NCBI GenBank assembly: GCA_964383905.1
Contig: CAYLJO010000057.1
Span: forward strand, 1 to 29,219
Origin: CAYLJO01 sp964383905
Lineage (GTDB): Bacteria > Acidobacteriota > Blastocatellia > Pyrinomonadales > Pyrinomonadaceae
DNA length: 29,219 nt
Direction of reading: 5' to 3'
The notes below the pieces were generated by a model. The model did not search any database. It was given only the letters and a program-made list of their open reading frames with translations, and was not told where the DNA came from. Both the position numbers and the translations under genes were made by a program. Shown one piece after another: positions 15,095 to 23,377 of this stretch (its first letter is position 1; every line of letters begins with the position of its first letter).

Positions 15095-17077
15095 TCAATC
15101 ACCATGGATCACGTAATCTCCGACGATGACACCGAAGTAATCGCCGACGATCACGCCGTCGCCGAGGATGACGCCGTCACTCAGGAGGACGCCGTCACCA
15201 AGGATGACACCATCGCTCAGGAGGACGCCGTCGCCGAGCAACACGCCGATACTGGTAAATGCTGTGCCGTCGCCGAGGATGACCCCATTACTCGTCATAA
15301 TGCTGTCGCCGAGGATGACGCTGCTCGACAACATCGTCGCATCGCCGAGGATGACGCCGTCGCCGAGGATGACGCCGTCGCCAAGGATGACGCCCTGGGC
15401 ATAGATTCTCTGATACTTGGTGATCAGATCGGTGCCGGTAGCATAGGTCTGGCCCAGGATAACGCCCTGTGCCCACGTAAATGTGTATCCGGCGATTTTG
15501 GTCTGCGGGACGGGAAGCCTATTTGTGGTGAGCAGACGCGCCCCGACTTTCGTGTTAGCGCCTAAATCGGTGCGCACAAGGCGGGCCAGTCGCACCGCGC
15601 CTTCGATGTTAAGCTGGCCTGCGCCCTGCTCGAACATGTTGTAGCCGGCCAGAGGCTGCGCCGTGTACTCCAGAATCATCTTGACCATGTTCGGCGTCAG
15701 CCGCGGGTTAGCCTGCAACAGGAGGGCTGATGCTCCGGCGACAATGGCCGATGCCGTGGACGTGCCGCTCATGCGCATCATCCTGCGGGTAAGAACTTTA
15801 CTCACACCGGCGTCTGCCGACGGATTCTGTGTGACGATAAGATTGTTAGCCGCTTCGGCGCCAACTATTTTATTGCCGGGTGCGACCAGATCAGGCTTGA
15901 TCAGATTGTCGTAGTGCTTGATACCGCTCGCATCCGTCCAGCTACCGCGCGTGGGCCCGCGCGAGCTGTAGGTGGTCACCACATCGTCATTGCGCGCATC
16001 GGTCTCGTAGGTATTACTCGCGCCGACCGTGATCACCGAAGGCTCATCGCCGGGCGAGTGCACCTGACCGTAAATTTTATGGCCGGCGCTATCCTTCCCG
16101 TTGTTGCCGGCGGAGGCGGTGACGACGATGCCGGCATCAACCAGGCGACGGACGGCTTTGCACACCGGGTCGTTCCTGTAGGAATCGACGGCCGGCATGC
16201 CGAGGCTGATGTTGGTGACGCGGATCTGGTAGGTCGAGCGATTACTCAGCACCCAGTTAAGCGCCCTCAGGACGCTCGAGACGGTGCCCGTACCCTTTGA
16301 GTTGAGCACACGGAGGTTAACAATGTTAGCGTTGGGGGCAATGCCGATGTACGCGTCGTGCGAGACGCGGCCGTTACCGGCCGCCAGTGAAGCGATGAAT
16401 GTGCCATGACCGTAGGGGTCGTCGGTGCGACCTTCGCCCGTGAAGTCTTTGCTTACGGCAACACGGACGGCATCGCCCTGGCCGCGGAACGAAACGTGAT
16501 TCGTATCGATACCGGAATCAATTATGGCGATGCCAACGCCCGTGCCGTCAAGATCACCCTCGCCCCTGTCCCCACGAGACTCATGCTCATCGAAGTCGGT
16601 GGACGCCGGACCGTCGGTCTCTTCGCGCACCGCGTCCGCGCCGGTCGTGGCCGAGATGTGGCCGAGCGATTCGACCTCTCTGTCTAAAGAGAGGTACTTC
16701 ACTCCATTAAAACCGGCTAATTCCTTAACGAGCTTCACGGGCAACTCAACCACGAGTGTGTTGAAGTTCGTCAGATCAGCTTTTACCCGCACGTCGTCGC
16801 GGTGAAGGAAAGAGTTGAGCGCGACGTTCGGTGTATCTGTGAGCTGAAGGATGACTCGGATGCGGTCGGCCGACGTGCGGAGGATCTTCTCGTGCAGGTC
16901 AGGAGACAGTTTGTCATCGCCGGCATTTTGCTGCGAGCTATGACGGCCGCCTGGCGTCGGGCCCGGTAGAGGCTGGGCCTCGGCGTTGCCGAAGGCGAGC
17001 GTGCCCATACCCAGCGCGATGAGCAGCAGGAGGGAAGTGAGCCGGTGGATTGGGGGATAATTGTTAATCGATTTCAT
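15095..17077 (-). CDS. Secreted subtilisin-like serine protease (S8) with C-terminal hexapeptide-repeat domain
   Basis: I start it at the ATG at 17077 (660 aa), followed by a signal peptide (LTSLLLLIALGMGTLAFGNAEA). The upstream ATG at 17122 would put 15 charged residues before it. Next come an inhibitor-like propeptide (about 73-137) and an S8 catalytic domain with the triad D187 (IIDSGID), H224 (GHGTFIA) and S437 (MSGTSTA), and oxyanion N325 (ASAGNN). After the catalytic domain and a short linker, residues 537-660 are about 14 tandem units of the form GVILGD (variants GVLLGD, GVLLSD, GVIVGD, SVILGD). These fit the left-handed beta-helix hexapeptide rule, with an aliphatic residue every sixth position. 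The DNA repeats with an 18-bp period at 15100-15410. It is probably exported and active outside the cytoplasm. Confidence 0.88.
   Translation of the reverse strand: MKSINNYPPIHRLTSLLLLIALGMGTLAFGNAEAQPLPGPTPGGRHSSQQNAGDDKLSPDLHEKILRTSADRIRVILQLTDTPNVALNSFLHRDDVRVKADLTNFNTLVVELPVKLVKELAGFNGVKYLSLDREVESLGHISATTGADAVREETDGPASTDFDEHESRGDRGEGDLDGTGVGIAIIDSGIDTNHVSFRGQGDAVRVAVSKDFTGEGRTDDPYGHGTFIASLAAGNGRVSHDAYIGIAPNANIVNLRVLNSKGTGTVSSVLRALNWVLSNRSTYQIRVTNISLGMPAVDSYRNDPVCKAVRRLVDAGIVVTASAGNNGKDSAGHKIYGQVHSPGDEPSVITVGASNTYETDARNDDVVTTYSSRGPTRGSWTDASGIKHYDNLIKPDLVAPGNKIVGAEAANNLIVTQNPSADAGVSKVLTRRMMRMSGTSTASAIVAGASALLLQANPRLTPNMVKMILEYTAQPLAGYNMFEQGAGQLNIEGAVRLARLVRTDLGANTKVGARLLTTNRLPVPQTKIAGYTFTWAQGVILGQTYATGTDLITKYQRIYAQGVILGDGVILGDGVILGDATMLSSSVILGDSIMTSNGVILGDGTAFTSIGVLLGDGVLLSDGVILGDGVLLSDGVILGDGVIVGDYFGVIVGDYVIHGD
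15100..15410. repeat. 18-bp tandem repeat encoding the GVILGD hexapeptides
   Basis: On the plus strand the unit is close to GCCGAGGATGACGCCGTC, most regular at 15339-15395. It lies wholly inside the subtilase gene. Copy-number change in steps of 18 bp would keep the frame and add or remove single hexapeptides. Confidence 0.8.
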
Positions 17078-17622
17078 CTCTCTCTCTGTGTCCCTGAAGA
17101 AGAATGGCCGACCCCCTGACACGATAAATGGGAAGCGACCATGTTAAGCTTGCCCTCTTCAGTGCAACGTCTCTTCGGGAGCTTCCACTACCGTATCCCC
17201 GGAGGGGGATGTAGGTTGGTCAGCATGTGCCGCCTCCGGCTTTCGCGCGGAGTGAGCCTTTATCGGTGACGGTGGCTATAAAAGATATAAAGAACGCGCT
17301 CGCTCTATGAGCACCCGCTCATAGAGCGAACGGCGTGCCAACGGGTTGGGTGGGGCGAAATCGCTGAAATTGTTGGGTTAATCGGGGAAGGATAGAAGCG
17401 GTGGTGAGTCATTCGGTCATTTTGAGAGAGCGCGGCCGTGCACTTTGGTCAACCATCAGTCCTTCTGACAGATACCAAGTGAATGCTCCCCTTCGTAAAC
17501 GAAGGAGCTTCTAAAACCGAGTGAGGGAGGTGCTGGAAACAGCAGGCCGGAGCTTCCATGAAGAGCGTTGATCGCTGAAACCTGGGGTCGAAGCAGTGAA
17601 TCTATAAGGAAGGGAAAGTCGG
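17078..17622. other. Intergenic region upstream of the subtilase
   Basis: No gene supported. The only structure is a strong hairpin at 17300-17329. The purine-rich run AGAGAGAGAG directly before the subtilase ATG may act as its ribosome site. Confidence 0.55.
17300..17329. repeat. Perfect 13-bp hairpin
   Basis: TCGCTCTATGAGC and GCTCATAGAGCGA flank a 4-nt loop ACCC. It lies in the middle of a 545-bp non-coding region with no T-run on either side, so a terminator role is doubtful. A regulatory site or repeat remnant is more likely. Confidence 0.65.
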
Positions 17623-17800
17623 ATGAGATCATCAGCATCAACCGGCACACAAGAAATTAAGCTGAAAAACTCCCCGCGGTCCAAGTGGCACCTGATCTAT
17701 TACCTGCTGGCAGCTTTCAATGTGTTGACTGTCCTGACGGGCTTGTACCTCAACCACCGGATCATGGCCATTTACACCCGGGATGTTTGTTCCTGGTCCA
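17623..17800 (+). pseudogene. N-terminal fragment of a membrane sensor protein
   Basis: The ATG at 17623 has AAGGAAGGG upstream at good spacing. The product begins with a short cytoplasmic lead and one membrane helix (HLIYYLLAAFNVLTVLTGLYL), followed by NHRIMAIYTRDV, an arrangement seen at the start of membrane-bound histidine kinases and chemoreceptor-like sensors. After about residue 56 the sequence loses this character and ends at 17856. The rest of the sensor is absent, and the next DNA belongs to a LuxR-type fragment on the opposite strand. Confidence 0.55.
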
Positions 17801-17829
17801 TCTCCATAGTCCTTGAGCCTGTGGCGCGG

Positions 17830-18140
17830 CTAGTAGGCTATTTGGTCAGGCCGTAACAGTAGCCACATAATGATCAGTTCGAGGCGATCTGACGTGCCCA
17901 GCTTATCGAAGATCGAGGTGAGGCAGTAACTGATGGCCCCCCTGGTGGTGGACAGGCGAGAAGCGATCTGCTCGTCTTTGAGTCCCCTGGCCACGAGCGC
18001 GATGACCTCACGCTCCCGGTCAGTAAACGAGGCGATCTGGTCTACTGCTGAGATGGAGGATGCTGTAGATGCTGTGCCTGTGCTGGAGCCGTTTCGGGAG
18101 GTTATAAACTCTCTAAGCTGTTTATGATAGCGGGTCTCAG
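17830..18140 (-). pseudogene. LuxR/NarL-type DNA-binding domain, N-terminally truncated regulator
   Basis: The minus-strand frame contains a complete LuxR-type helix-turn-helix: FTDREREVIALVARGLKDEQ, then IASRLSTTRGAISYCLTSIF and DKLGTSDRLELIIMW. In intact response regulators this follows a receiver domain of about 120 residues. Here only a short Ser/Thr-rich linker precedes it (VDQIASF), and upstream of about 18140 the frame reads through CACAGAGG-type repeat DNA. No credible start is visible. It converges on the sensor fragment and overlaps its end. Confidence 0.65.
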
Positions 18141-18159
18141 ATGAGTGCGACCGAGCCGC

Positions 18160-18442
18160 AAACAAAAAAATTGAACCGCAGAGGACCCGAGAGGACGCAG
18201 AGGAAAAATAGGGGAAACAAAGAACAAACAATAGAGGTCCAGCACAGCCACATCTGGCGAGAAAAGCAAGAAGCCGTGCCTGTGCTGGACAGAAGGGGCA
18301 TAGAGAGAGATACCGTCGCACGCACATGCGCACCGCTATAGTGTATAGTGATTTAGTTTTCGACACCGGGATGAGGCCGCTAACCTACTTCTTGTGCCGT
18401 CTGTTGTCTTTCATCACCCGACTGATACACTGGAGGCTCCTG
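18160..18442. repeat. Intergenic repeat region upstream of the Crp-like gene
   Basis: Contains a copy of the CACAGAGG-type repeat (TTGAACCGCAGAGGACC, then GCAGAGGAAAAATAG, near 18170-18215) and an 11-bp inverted repeat GTCCAGCACAG/CTGTGCTGGAC (18237-18247 and 18280-18290). The string GTGCCTGTGCTGGA occurs both near 18075 and at 18276. The doubled TATAGTG near 18338-18352 is AT-rich and could be part of a promoter. Confidence 0.5.
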
Positions 18443-19155
18443 ATGCCAATATCTACAACACCGCCGGCGCCGGTGGCAAATCGACTTCTCGCTGCCCTTC
18501 CCAGGGGGAATATCAACGACTGCTCCCGCATCTTGAGCCGATCGATCTTATCTTCGGAGAGGTCATCTACGATCCGGGCCAACTAATCCGCCACGTCTAT
18601 TTCCCCAACCGGGGGATGATCTCTCTGCTCTCGGCCGTCAGCGATCAGTCAACGCTTGAGGTCGGGATTGTCGGCAATGAAGGCATGGCTGGCATCCCAC
18701 TGTTTCTGAGGGTCAAGAGATCGCGCGGTCGGACTCTGGTGCAGGGCGCAGGCACGGCGATGAGAATGAAGGCGTCTGAGATGCGCAAGTCATCCAACCA
18801 CGGCAGTCGGTTGAACAGGCTACTGCGCCTGTATACGCACGCGCTGTTGATACAGGTCTCGCAATCGGCCGCCTGCAACCAGTTCCACAGAGTGGAAGCG
18901 CGGCTCGCTCGATGGCTGTTGATGACGCGGGATCTGATGGCGGCAGATGAGTTTCGACTAACGCAGGATTTCCTCTCGAACATGCTGGGGGTCAGGCGAG
19001 AAGGAGTGAGCAAGGCGGCGGGCGCACTCCGGCAGCAGAACTTGATCAGCTATAGCAGAGGTAACATTACGATCCTCAATCGGCGGGGTTTGGAAGCCCT
19101 TTCGTGCCAATGCTACAGGATTATCAGGGAGGAGTATGAGTGCTTTCTTAACTGA
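18443..19155 (+). pseudogene. Crp/Fnr family transcriptional regulator, frame broken at a G-run
   Basis: The natural start is the ATG at 18443 with GGAGG 7 nt upstream, giving MPISTTPPAPVANRLLAALP in one frame. At five G residues (18504-18508) the coding sense moves to the frame that continues EYQRLLPHLEPIDLIFGEVI and runs intact to 19155. One extra G would restore a protein of about 237 aa: a cyclic-nucleotide-binding-type beta-barrel (GEVIYDPGQLIRHVYFPN, GNEGMAGIPLFL), a dimer helix, and a winged helix (LTQDFLSNMLGVRREGVSKA). No Cys set for an Fe-S cluster is evident, so the ligand is unknown. An alternative GTG start at 18394 would give a continuous frame but an unnatural N-terminus. The error could be technical. 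Confidence 0.75.
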
Positions 19156-19224
19156 AACCTCGGAGGATCAAGGGGCGCAATTCATGAACCAGCATTCAGG
19201 TTAAATCTCTCTGATTAATTATGC

Positions 19225-19243
19225 TCCCTCCATACCGGAGGGA
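19225..19243. terminator. Short hairpin between convergent genes
   Basis: TCCCTCC and GGAGGGA form a 7-bp stem with an ATACC loop, between the ends of the Crp-like gene and lpxB. It may serve both directions, although there is no strong T-run. Confidence 0.45.
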
Positions 19244-19251
19244 AACCGCTC

Positions 19252-20436
19252 TTATCGCTTCATCGATGCGCCGATCGCGCGGAGGATCAACGTGGCCGCT
19301 CGCTGCGATGCGCCACCTGCGCCCAGTTGTGAGGCTATCTCGCGCAGTTGCGCGCGTGCGGCGGCGTTGCGCTCCTGGTCCAGCAGGGCGATGAGTTCTT
19401 CCGCCAGCCGTTGACCGGTCAACTCATCCTGCATCAATTCTGCGGCAAGCCGCCGGCCGGCGATTAAGTTGACGAGGCCATAATGGCCCACCTTGATCAG
19501 ACGGCCCAGTGTGTGCCAGTTAAGGGGCGATTCTTTGTAGACGATGACCATCGGGGTGGCCGTCAGCGCCGCTTCGAGCGTCGCCGTGCCGCTGGCGACA
19601 GCCGCCACATCTGCCGCCGCGAGCGCCTCGCGCGTTTCATGCTGCGTGATGCGCAGGAGCCCCGGTCGTTGAGGTTGATTGTTGCTTGTGGCGGCCATGA
19701 TCTCGGCGACTTCGGCCGGCGACCTGTTGGGAGCGAGCGGCATGACGAACTGCATTTCAGGCCGCACGCGTGAGATGACGGCCGCCGCACCGGCCATCGG
19801 CGGCAGAATGCGTTCGATCTCTTTGCGGCGGCTGCCGGGCAGGAGCGCGATGATGGGGCGCGACGGGTCGAGTTGATTGCGCCGACAAAACTCCGCGCGG
19901 CCGTAGCACGGGCTGACCTCGCCGGCGAGGGGGTGGCCGACGAACTCCACATGTGTGACGCCGCGCGCCCCGTACCACTCCGGCTCAAAGGGAAGGATGG
20001 AGAGCAGGAGGTCAACGTCGCGGCGTATGTTGCGGATGCGGTAGGAGCGCCACGCCCACAGCTGCGGGCTGATGTAATAGATGACCTTGATGCCGTGGCA
20101 GTGAAGACTCCGCGCGAGCCGGAGGTTAAAATCTGGCCAGTCAACGAGTATGATCGCGGAAGGCTGACGTTCGAGCGCGGCCCGCCTCAAGTCGCGAAAG
20201 GCGCGCCAGAACTTCGGCAGCACGCGCGCCACCTCCCAGATTCCCATGATCGCCAGATCATCCGACTGCACGACGGATTCAACGCCGGCGGCACGCATCG
20301 CCGGGCCCGTCGCCCCGAAAAATTCCGAACACGTGTCCGGCGGCGCTTCTGCGCGGAGCGCGCGAACGAGTGCGGCGGCGTGCGCGTCGCCGGAAGGCTC
20401 GCCCGCAACCACCATTAGACGTAGACGCCTGGCCAT
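19252..20436 (-). CDS. lpxB: Lipid-A-disaccharide synthase LpxB
   Basis: LpxB (glycosyltransferase family 19) joins UDP-2,3-diacylglucosamine and lipid X to make the lipid A disaccharide at the cytoplasmic face of the inner membrane. About 394 aa from the ATG at 20436; an in-frame ATG at 20445 is equally possible, and the longer frame reads into a repeat. Family motifs: LMVVAGEPSGDAHAAALV at the start, SAIILVDWPDFNLRLARSL, YYISPQLWAW, LLPGSRRKEIERILP, and the sugar-nucleotide site AAVASGTATLEAAL with TPMVIVYK. The gene is complete, monocistronic and divergent from lptD. Confidence 0.95.
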   Translation of the reverse strand: MARRLRLMVVAGEPSGDAHAAALVRALRAEAPPDTCSEFFGATGPAMRAAGVESVVQSDDLAIMGIWEVARVLPKFWRAFRDLRRAALERQPSAIILVDWPDFNLRLARSLHCHGIKVIYYISPQLWAWRSYRIRNIRRDVDLLLSILPFEPEWYGARGVTHVEFVGHPLAGEVSPCYGRAEFCRRNQLDPSRPIIALLPGSRRKEIERILPPMAGAAAVISRVRPEMQFVMPLAPNRSPAEVAEIMAATSNNQPQRPGLLRITQHETREALAAADVAAVASGTATLEAALTATPMVIVYKESPLNWHTLGRLIKVGHYGLVNLIAGRRLAAELMQDELTGQRLAEELIALLDQERNAAARAQLREIASQLGAGGASQRAATLILRAIGASMKR

Positions 20437-20456
20437 CCGAAGCATACTAAAGAAGG

Positions 20457-20545
20457 CCAAAGGCAAAAGTAAAAAGGCTGGATCACAAATTAAATTTGTC
20501 AAAGCGATTTGCAGCCTTCCTTTTGCCTTTTACCCTTTTCCTTTT
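20457..20545. repeat. Inverted repeat (AAAGGCAAAAG type) between lpxB and lptD
   Basis: AAAGGCAAAAGTAAAAAGGC and, on the other side of about 35 bp, CAGCCTTCCTTTTGCCTTTT are imperfect reverse complements. A further CTTTTCCTTTTTTG tract follows. It is low-complexity, purine/pyrimidine-biased DNA in the divergent promoter region, and I read it as another dispersed repeat family. Confidence 0.6.
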
Positions 20546-20638
20546 TTGTGTGTTAGCATCGCCTCGCTCTCCTAAGCAACATGGCGCGCACTGGCCACAA
20601 CTGACGTTGTAAGGCGTGGGCTCGCGCGGATTCGGCCT

Positions 20639-23200
20639 GTGGAGGTCTTCGACCCGTCTTTGTTAGTCCAGTTCCCCGCACCCCATTTGCGCGCTCTGCC
20701 TGCGCCCGCGATCGTATGTCTCGTCTTCGCCATTGCCTTCACGCCTGTCCGGCCGGCACGTGCGCAGCAGACAAATCCGGTTGACCGGCAGGTGCAGAAT
20801 CCGATCACCGATACACCAAACGTGCTCACGCAGGAGCAACCGGTCCGGCCGGGGCTGCCCGTCAGGAAAGGGGAGACTTCCCTTTCGTCGCAGGAGCTGG
20901 AAGTGCGCGCCGATAAGCAGACGGCCTCCGGGCCCAAGGACGCCCGCGTGTTCACTTACGAGGGCAACGTCGATGCGCGCATCGGAATGTATCGTTTGCA
21001 GGCCGATAAGATCACTGTTTATGAGGCGACCAACCGGGTCATCGCCGAGGGCAACGTCGTCTTCGATGAGGGCGAGCAGCAGCGTATCACGGGCACGCGC
21101 GCCGAGTGGGACTACAGGACCAAGACCGGATTCTTCGTCAACTCGACCGGCTTCACCAACCGCACGAAGGATGGCACGCGTCTTTATTTCACCGCCGACC
21201 GCGTCCAGAGGGTGAGCGTGGATACAATCGTCGTCACCAATGCTGAAATCAGCGCCTGCGAAGACGACGTACCGAAGTGGAGCTTCAGGGCCAAGCGCGC
21301 GACGATCAAGACGGGCGAGCGGGCGCGGATTACTTCGCCGTCATTTCGCGTTAAGGGTATTCCGATCATTCCGCTGCCGTATGCTTCGATCTCGCTCCAG
21401 CGGGATGACCGATCGTCTGGCTTTCTGTCGCCTACCTTTAGCGCCTCGGGCAATAAAGGCTTCCGCCTCTCGAACGCTTACTACCAGACGCTGGGCCGCT
21501 CGGCGGACATCACCTTCCGCAACGATATATACACGGCGCGCGGGATCGGCGTCGGCGCGGATTTGCGGACGCGCGCCAACTCCCGCTCATTTCTCAACGC
21601 GGGTTTCTTCGCCGTCAAGGATCGCATCTTCGGGCCGAAAGAGGGCCCGGCTACCCCGAATCAGGGCGGGTCGAGCCTTTTTGTCGAAGGCGTGCATTAC
21701 TTCTCAAACGGATTCATCGCCGCCGCCGACGTCAACATCTTCTCGAGCCTGGCGTTTCGCCAGGTCTTCTCCGATTCAATACAGCAGGTGATCTCGCCCG
21801 AGGAGCGTTCCCAGATCTTCATCAACAAGAACTTCGGCGACTACAGCTTTAATTTTCTCGCGCGCGCCCAAACAACGTCGCTGCCGGACGCGCGCATACA
21901 CATCCACCAGTTGCCGAGCGTCACGCTCGAAAAAAGGCCCTCGCCGCTCCACGATTTCGGGGGCGTCCCGGTGTACTTCTCGATTGACGGGGGGCTCGAG
22001 GGTGTCAGCCGCAAAGAGACGGCCGGTGACCTCGCCACGTTCCGGCGGGACGTCCAGGGAGAGCCGATCTCCACGCCGTCAATCGTGCAGCGTTTATATC
22101 TTCATCCGCGCTTCGAGATCCCAATTCATTTCAGCGGTTGGTCGGTGACGGCGACCGCCGGTGCGCACGCGACCTACTATTCCAATTCGATCGACCCGGT
22201 GACGCGACTGGTCCTGAGGCGCGACCTCGTGCGCGGCTACGGGGAGTTTGAGCTGGACGTGCGCCCGCCCGCGTTCGCGCGCAACTTCCGTCACCGTGAC
22301 AACTCTTTTTTCTTCCGTCACGTGATCGAACCTTACATCATCTACCGTAAGGTCGGCGGGATCTCGAGCTTCGGGCGCATCATTCGTTTCGATGAGCTTG
22401 ACGCCATCGCCGACACCAGCGAGATCGAGTACGGCATCACGAACCGCTTCTTCACGCGCCGCTCGACGCAGAACGTCGGCAGCGCCGCCGAGCGCGCCGC
22501 GCGGGCCAACAGCAAACAGCGCGCCCCGCTGTCAAGCCAGCCTTACGAAGCGCTCACGATTACGATACGCGGCAAATATTTTTTCGACCCTTATTTCGGC
22601 GGTGCTCTGGTGCCGGGCCGGCGTAACCAGTTCTACCCGATCAACACTTTTTCCGGGTTCAGCTACGGCGGTGTGCCCCGCCGGTTCTCGCCATTAAACA
22701 TTGAAGCACGTTATCGCCCGCGACGCCATCTGTTCGGCGACGTGCGCGCGGATTGGGACACACAGGGGCAGGGGCTGCGTGCGCTCGGTACTTCATTCGG
22801 TTTCAACAGCCCGCTGATTCAGGCTTTTCAGACCTTCTATTACACGCGTGCCCTTGACCTCGTACCAAGCCTGCGCCGCTTTGCCGACGCGAACGGCAAA
22901 GAGCCGGGCACGCTGCCCGGCTCGCAATGGAGTCCGTCTATCTTTATCGGCGACCGCACGCGCGGACTCTATGGCGGCGCTTCGTTCTTTTTCGATTTCC
23001 AGAAGCGGCCCACCACCCAGAACTCATCGCTGATCAGCTCGACCGTCACCGTCGGGTATAGTTGGGACTGCTGTGCCGTGACGGTTCAGAACTACACGTT
23101 CAACGTCGGCCTACGCAAGGAGAACCGCGTCGTCTTCAGTTTTCGCTTGAATGGGATCGGCACGTTCGGTACGGAGCAGATTGGCCAGCGCTTCCGTTAA
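20639..23200 (+). CDS. lptD: LPS-assembly protein LptD
   Basis: LptD is the outer-membrane barrel that, with LptE, inserts LPS into the outer leaflet. 853 aa (E. coli 784). The N-terminus has a signal-like segment (PAPAIVCLVFAIAFTPVRPARAQQ, read in two parts) and a low-complexity linker. The periplasmic OstA/LptA-like jellyroll follows (VFTYEGNVDARIG, YRLQADKITVYEA, VIAEGNVVFDEG), then a long barrel rich in alternating aromatic strands, ending SFRLNGIGTFG. Cysteines occur at SACEDD and the pair in SWDCCAV, a late Cys pair typical of LptD. The start is the GTG at 20639; the context is not strong and another start slightly downstream cannot be excluded. Divergent from lpxB. Confidence 0.93.
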   Translation: MEVFDPSLLVQFPAPHLRALPAPAIVCLVFAIAFTPVRPARAQQTNPVDRQVQNPITDTPNVLTQEQPVRPGLPVRKGETSLSSQELEVRADKQTASGPKDARVFTYEGNVDARIGMYRLQADKITVYEATNRVIAEGNVVFDEGEQQRITGTRAEWDYRTKTGFFVNSTGFTNRTKDGTRLYFTADRVQRVSVDTIVVTNAEISACEDDVPKWSFRAKRATIKTGERARITSPSFRVKGIPIIPLPYASISLQRDDRSSGFLSPTFSASGNKGFRLSNAYYQTLGRSADITFRNDIYTARGIGVGADLRTRANSRSFLNAGFFAVKDRIFGPKEGPATPNQGGSSLFVEGVHYFSNGFIAAADVNIFSSLAFRQVFSDSIQQVISPEERSQIFINKNFGDYSFNFLARAQTTSLPDARIHIHQLPSVTLEKRPSPLHDFGGVPVYFSIDGGLEGVSRKETAGDLATFRRDVQGEPISTPSIVQRLYLHPRFEIPIHFSGWSVTATAGAHATYYSNSIDPVTRLVLRRDLVRGYGEFELDVRPPAFARNFRHRDNSFFFRHVIEPYIIYRKVGGISSFGRIIRFDELDAIADTSEIEYGITNRFFTRRSTQNVGSAAERAARANSKQRAPLSSQPYEALTITIRGKYFFDPYFGGALVPGRRNQFYPINTFSGFSYGGVPRRFSPLNIEARYRPRRHLFGDVRADWDTQGQGLRALGTSFGFNSPLIQAFQTFYYTRALDLVPSLRRFADANGKEPGTLPGSQWSPSIFIGDRTRGLYGGASFFFDFQKRPTTQNSSLISSTVTVGYSWDCCAVTVQNYTFNVGLRKENRVVFSFRLNGIGTFGTEQIGQRFR

Positions 23201-23221
23201 GCATAAGATGGCGCGTGCATT

Positions 23222-23370
23222 CAGCATATCTCACCTGGATGTATGAGAGGGGCGATATGAACCGCCGCGGGACGCCGCAGTACCCGAGAGGAAAAGCTTG
23301 ACCAATTCAGAATAGACGGGAGTAGCCCTTCGCTGATTAGTGATGACTCCTCCATACATGCTATGGCCAA
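23222..23370 (+). repeat. Dispersed repeat R2, copy 1
   Basis: Left edge AGCATATCTCACCTGGATGT, right edge CTGATTAGTGATGACTCCTC then CATACATGCTAT. A second copy in the same orientation lies at 27257-27392. The edges contain inverted forms of ATGTATGGAGG, so it may be a short MITE-like unit. It directly abuts the IS630 remnant. Confidence 0.65.
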
Positions 23371-23377
23371 CAGCTCT

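Noticed and set aside
15100..15410. Regular 18-bp repeats considered as a CRISPR or satellite
   Set aside because: There are no spacers. The units are contiguous codons of the subtilase hexapeptide domain.
15038..15565. Plus-strand ORF with acidic EDDAV repeats opposite the subtilase repeats
   Set aside because: It is the antisense reading of the 18-bp tandem repeat. The minus strand has the full protease with catalytic motifs and a signal peptide.
17456..17650. Minus-strand 64-codon ORF upstream of the sensor fragment
   Set aside because: It overlaps the ribosome site and start of the plus-strand fragment and has no recognisable features.
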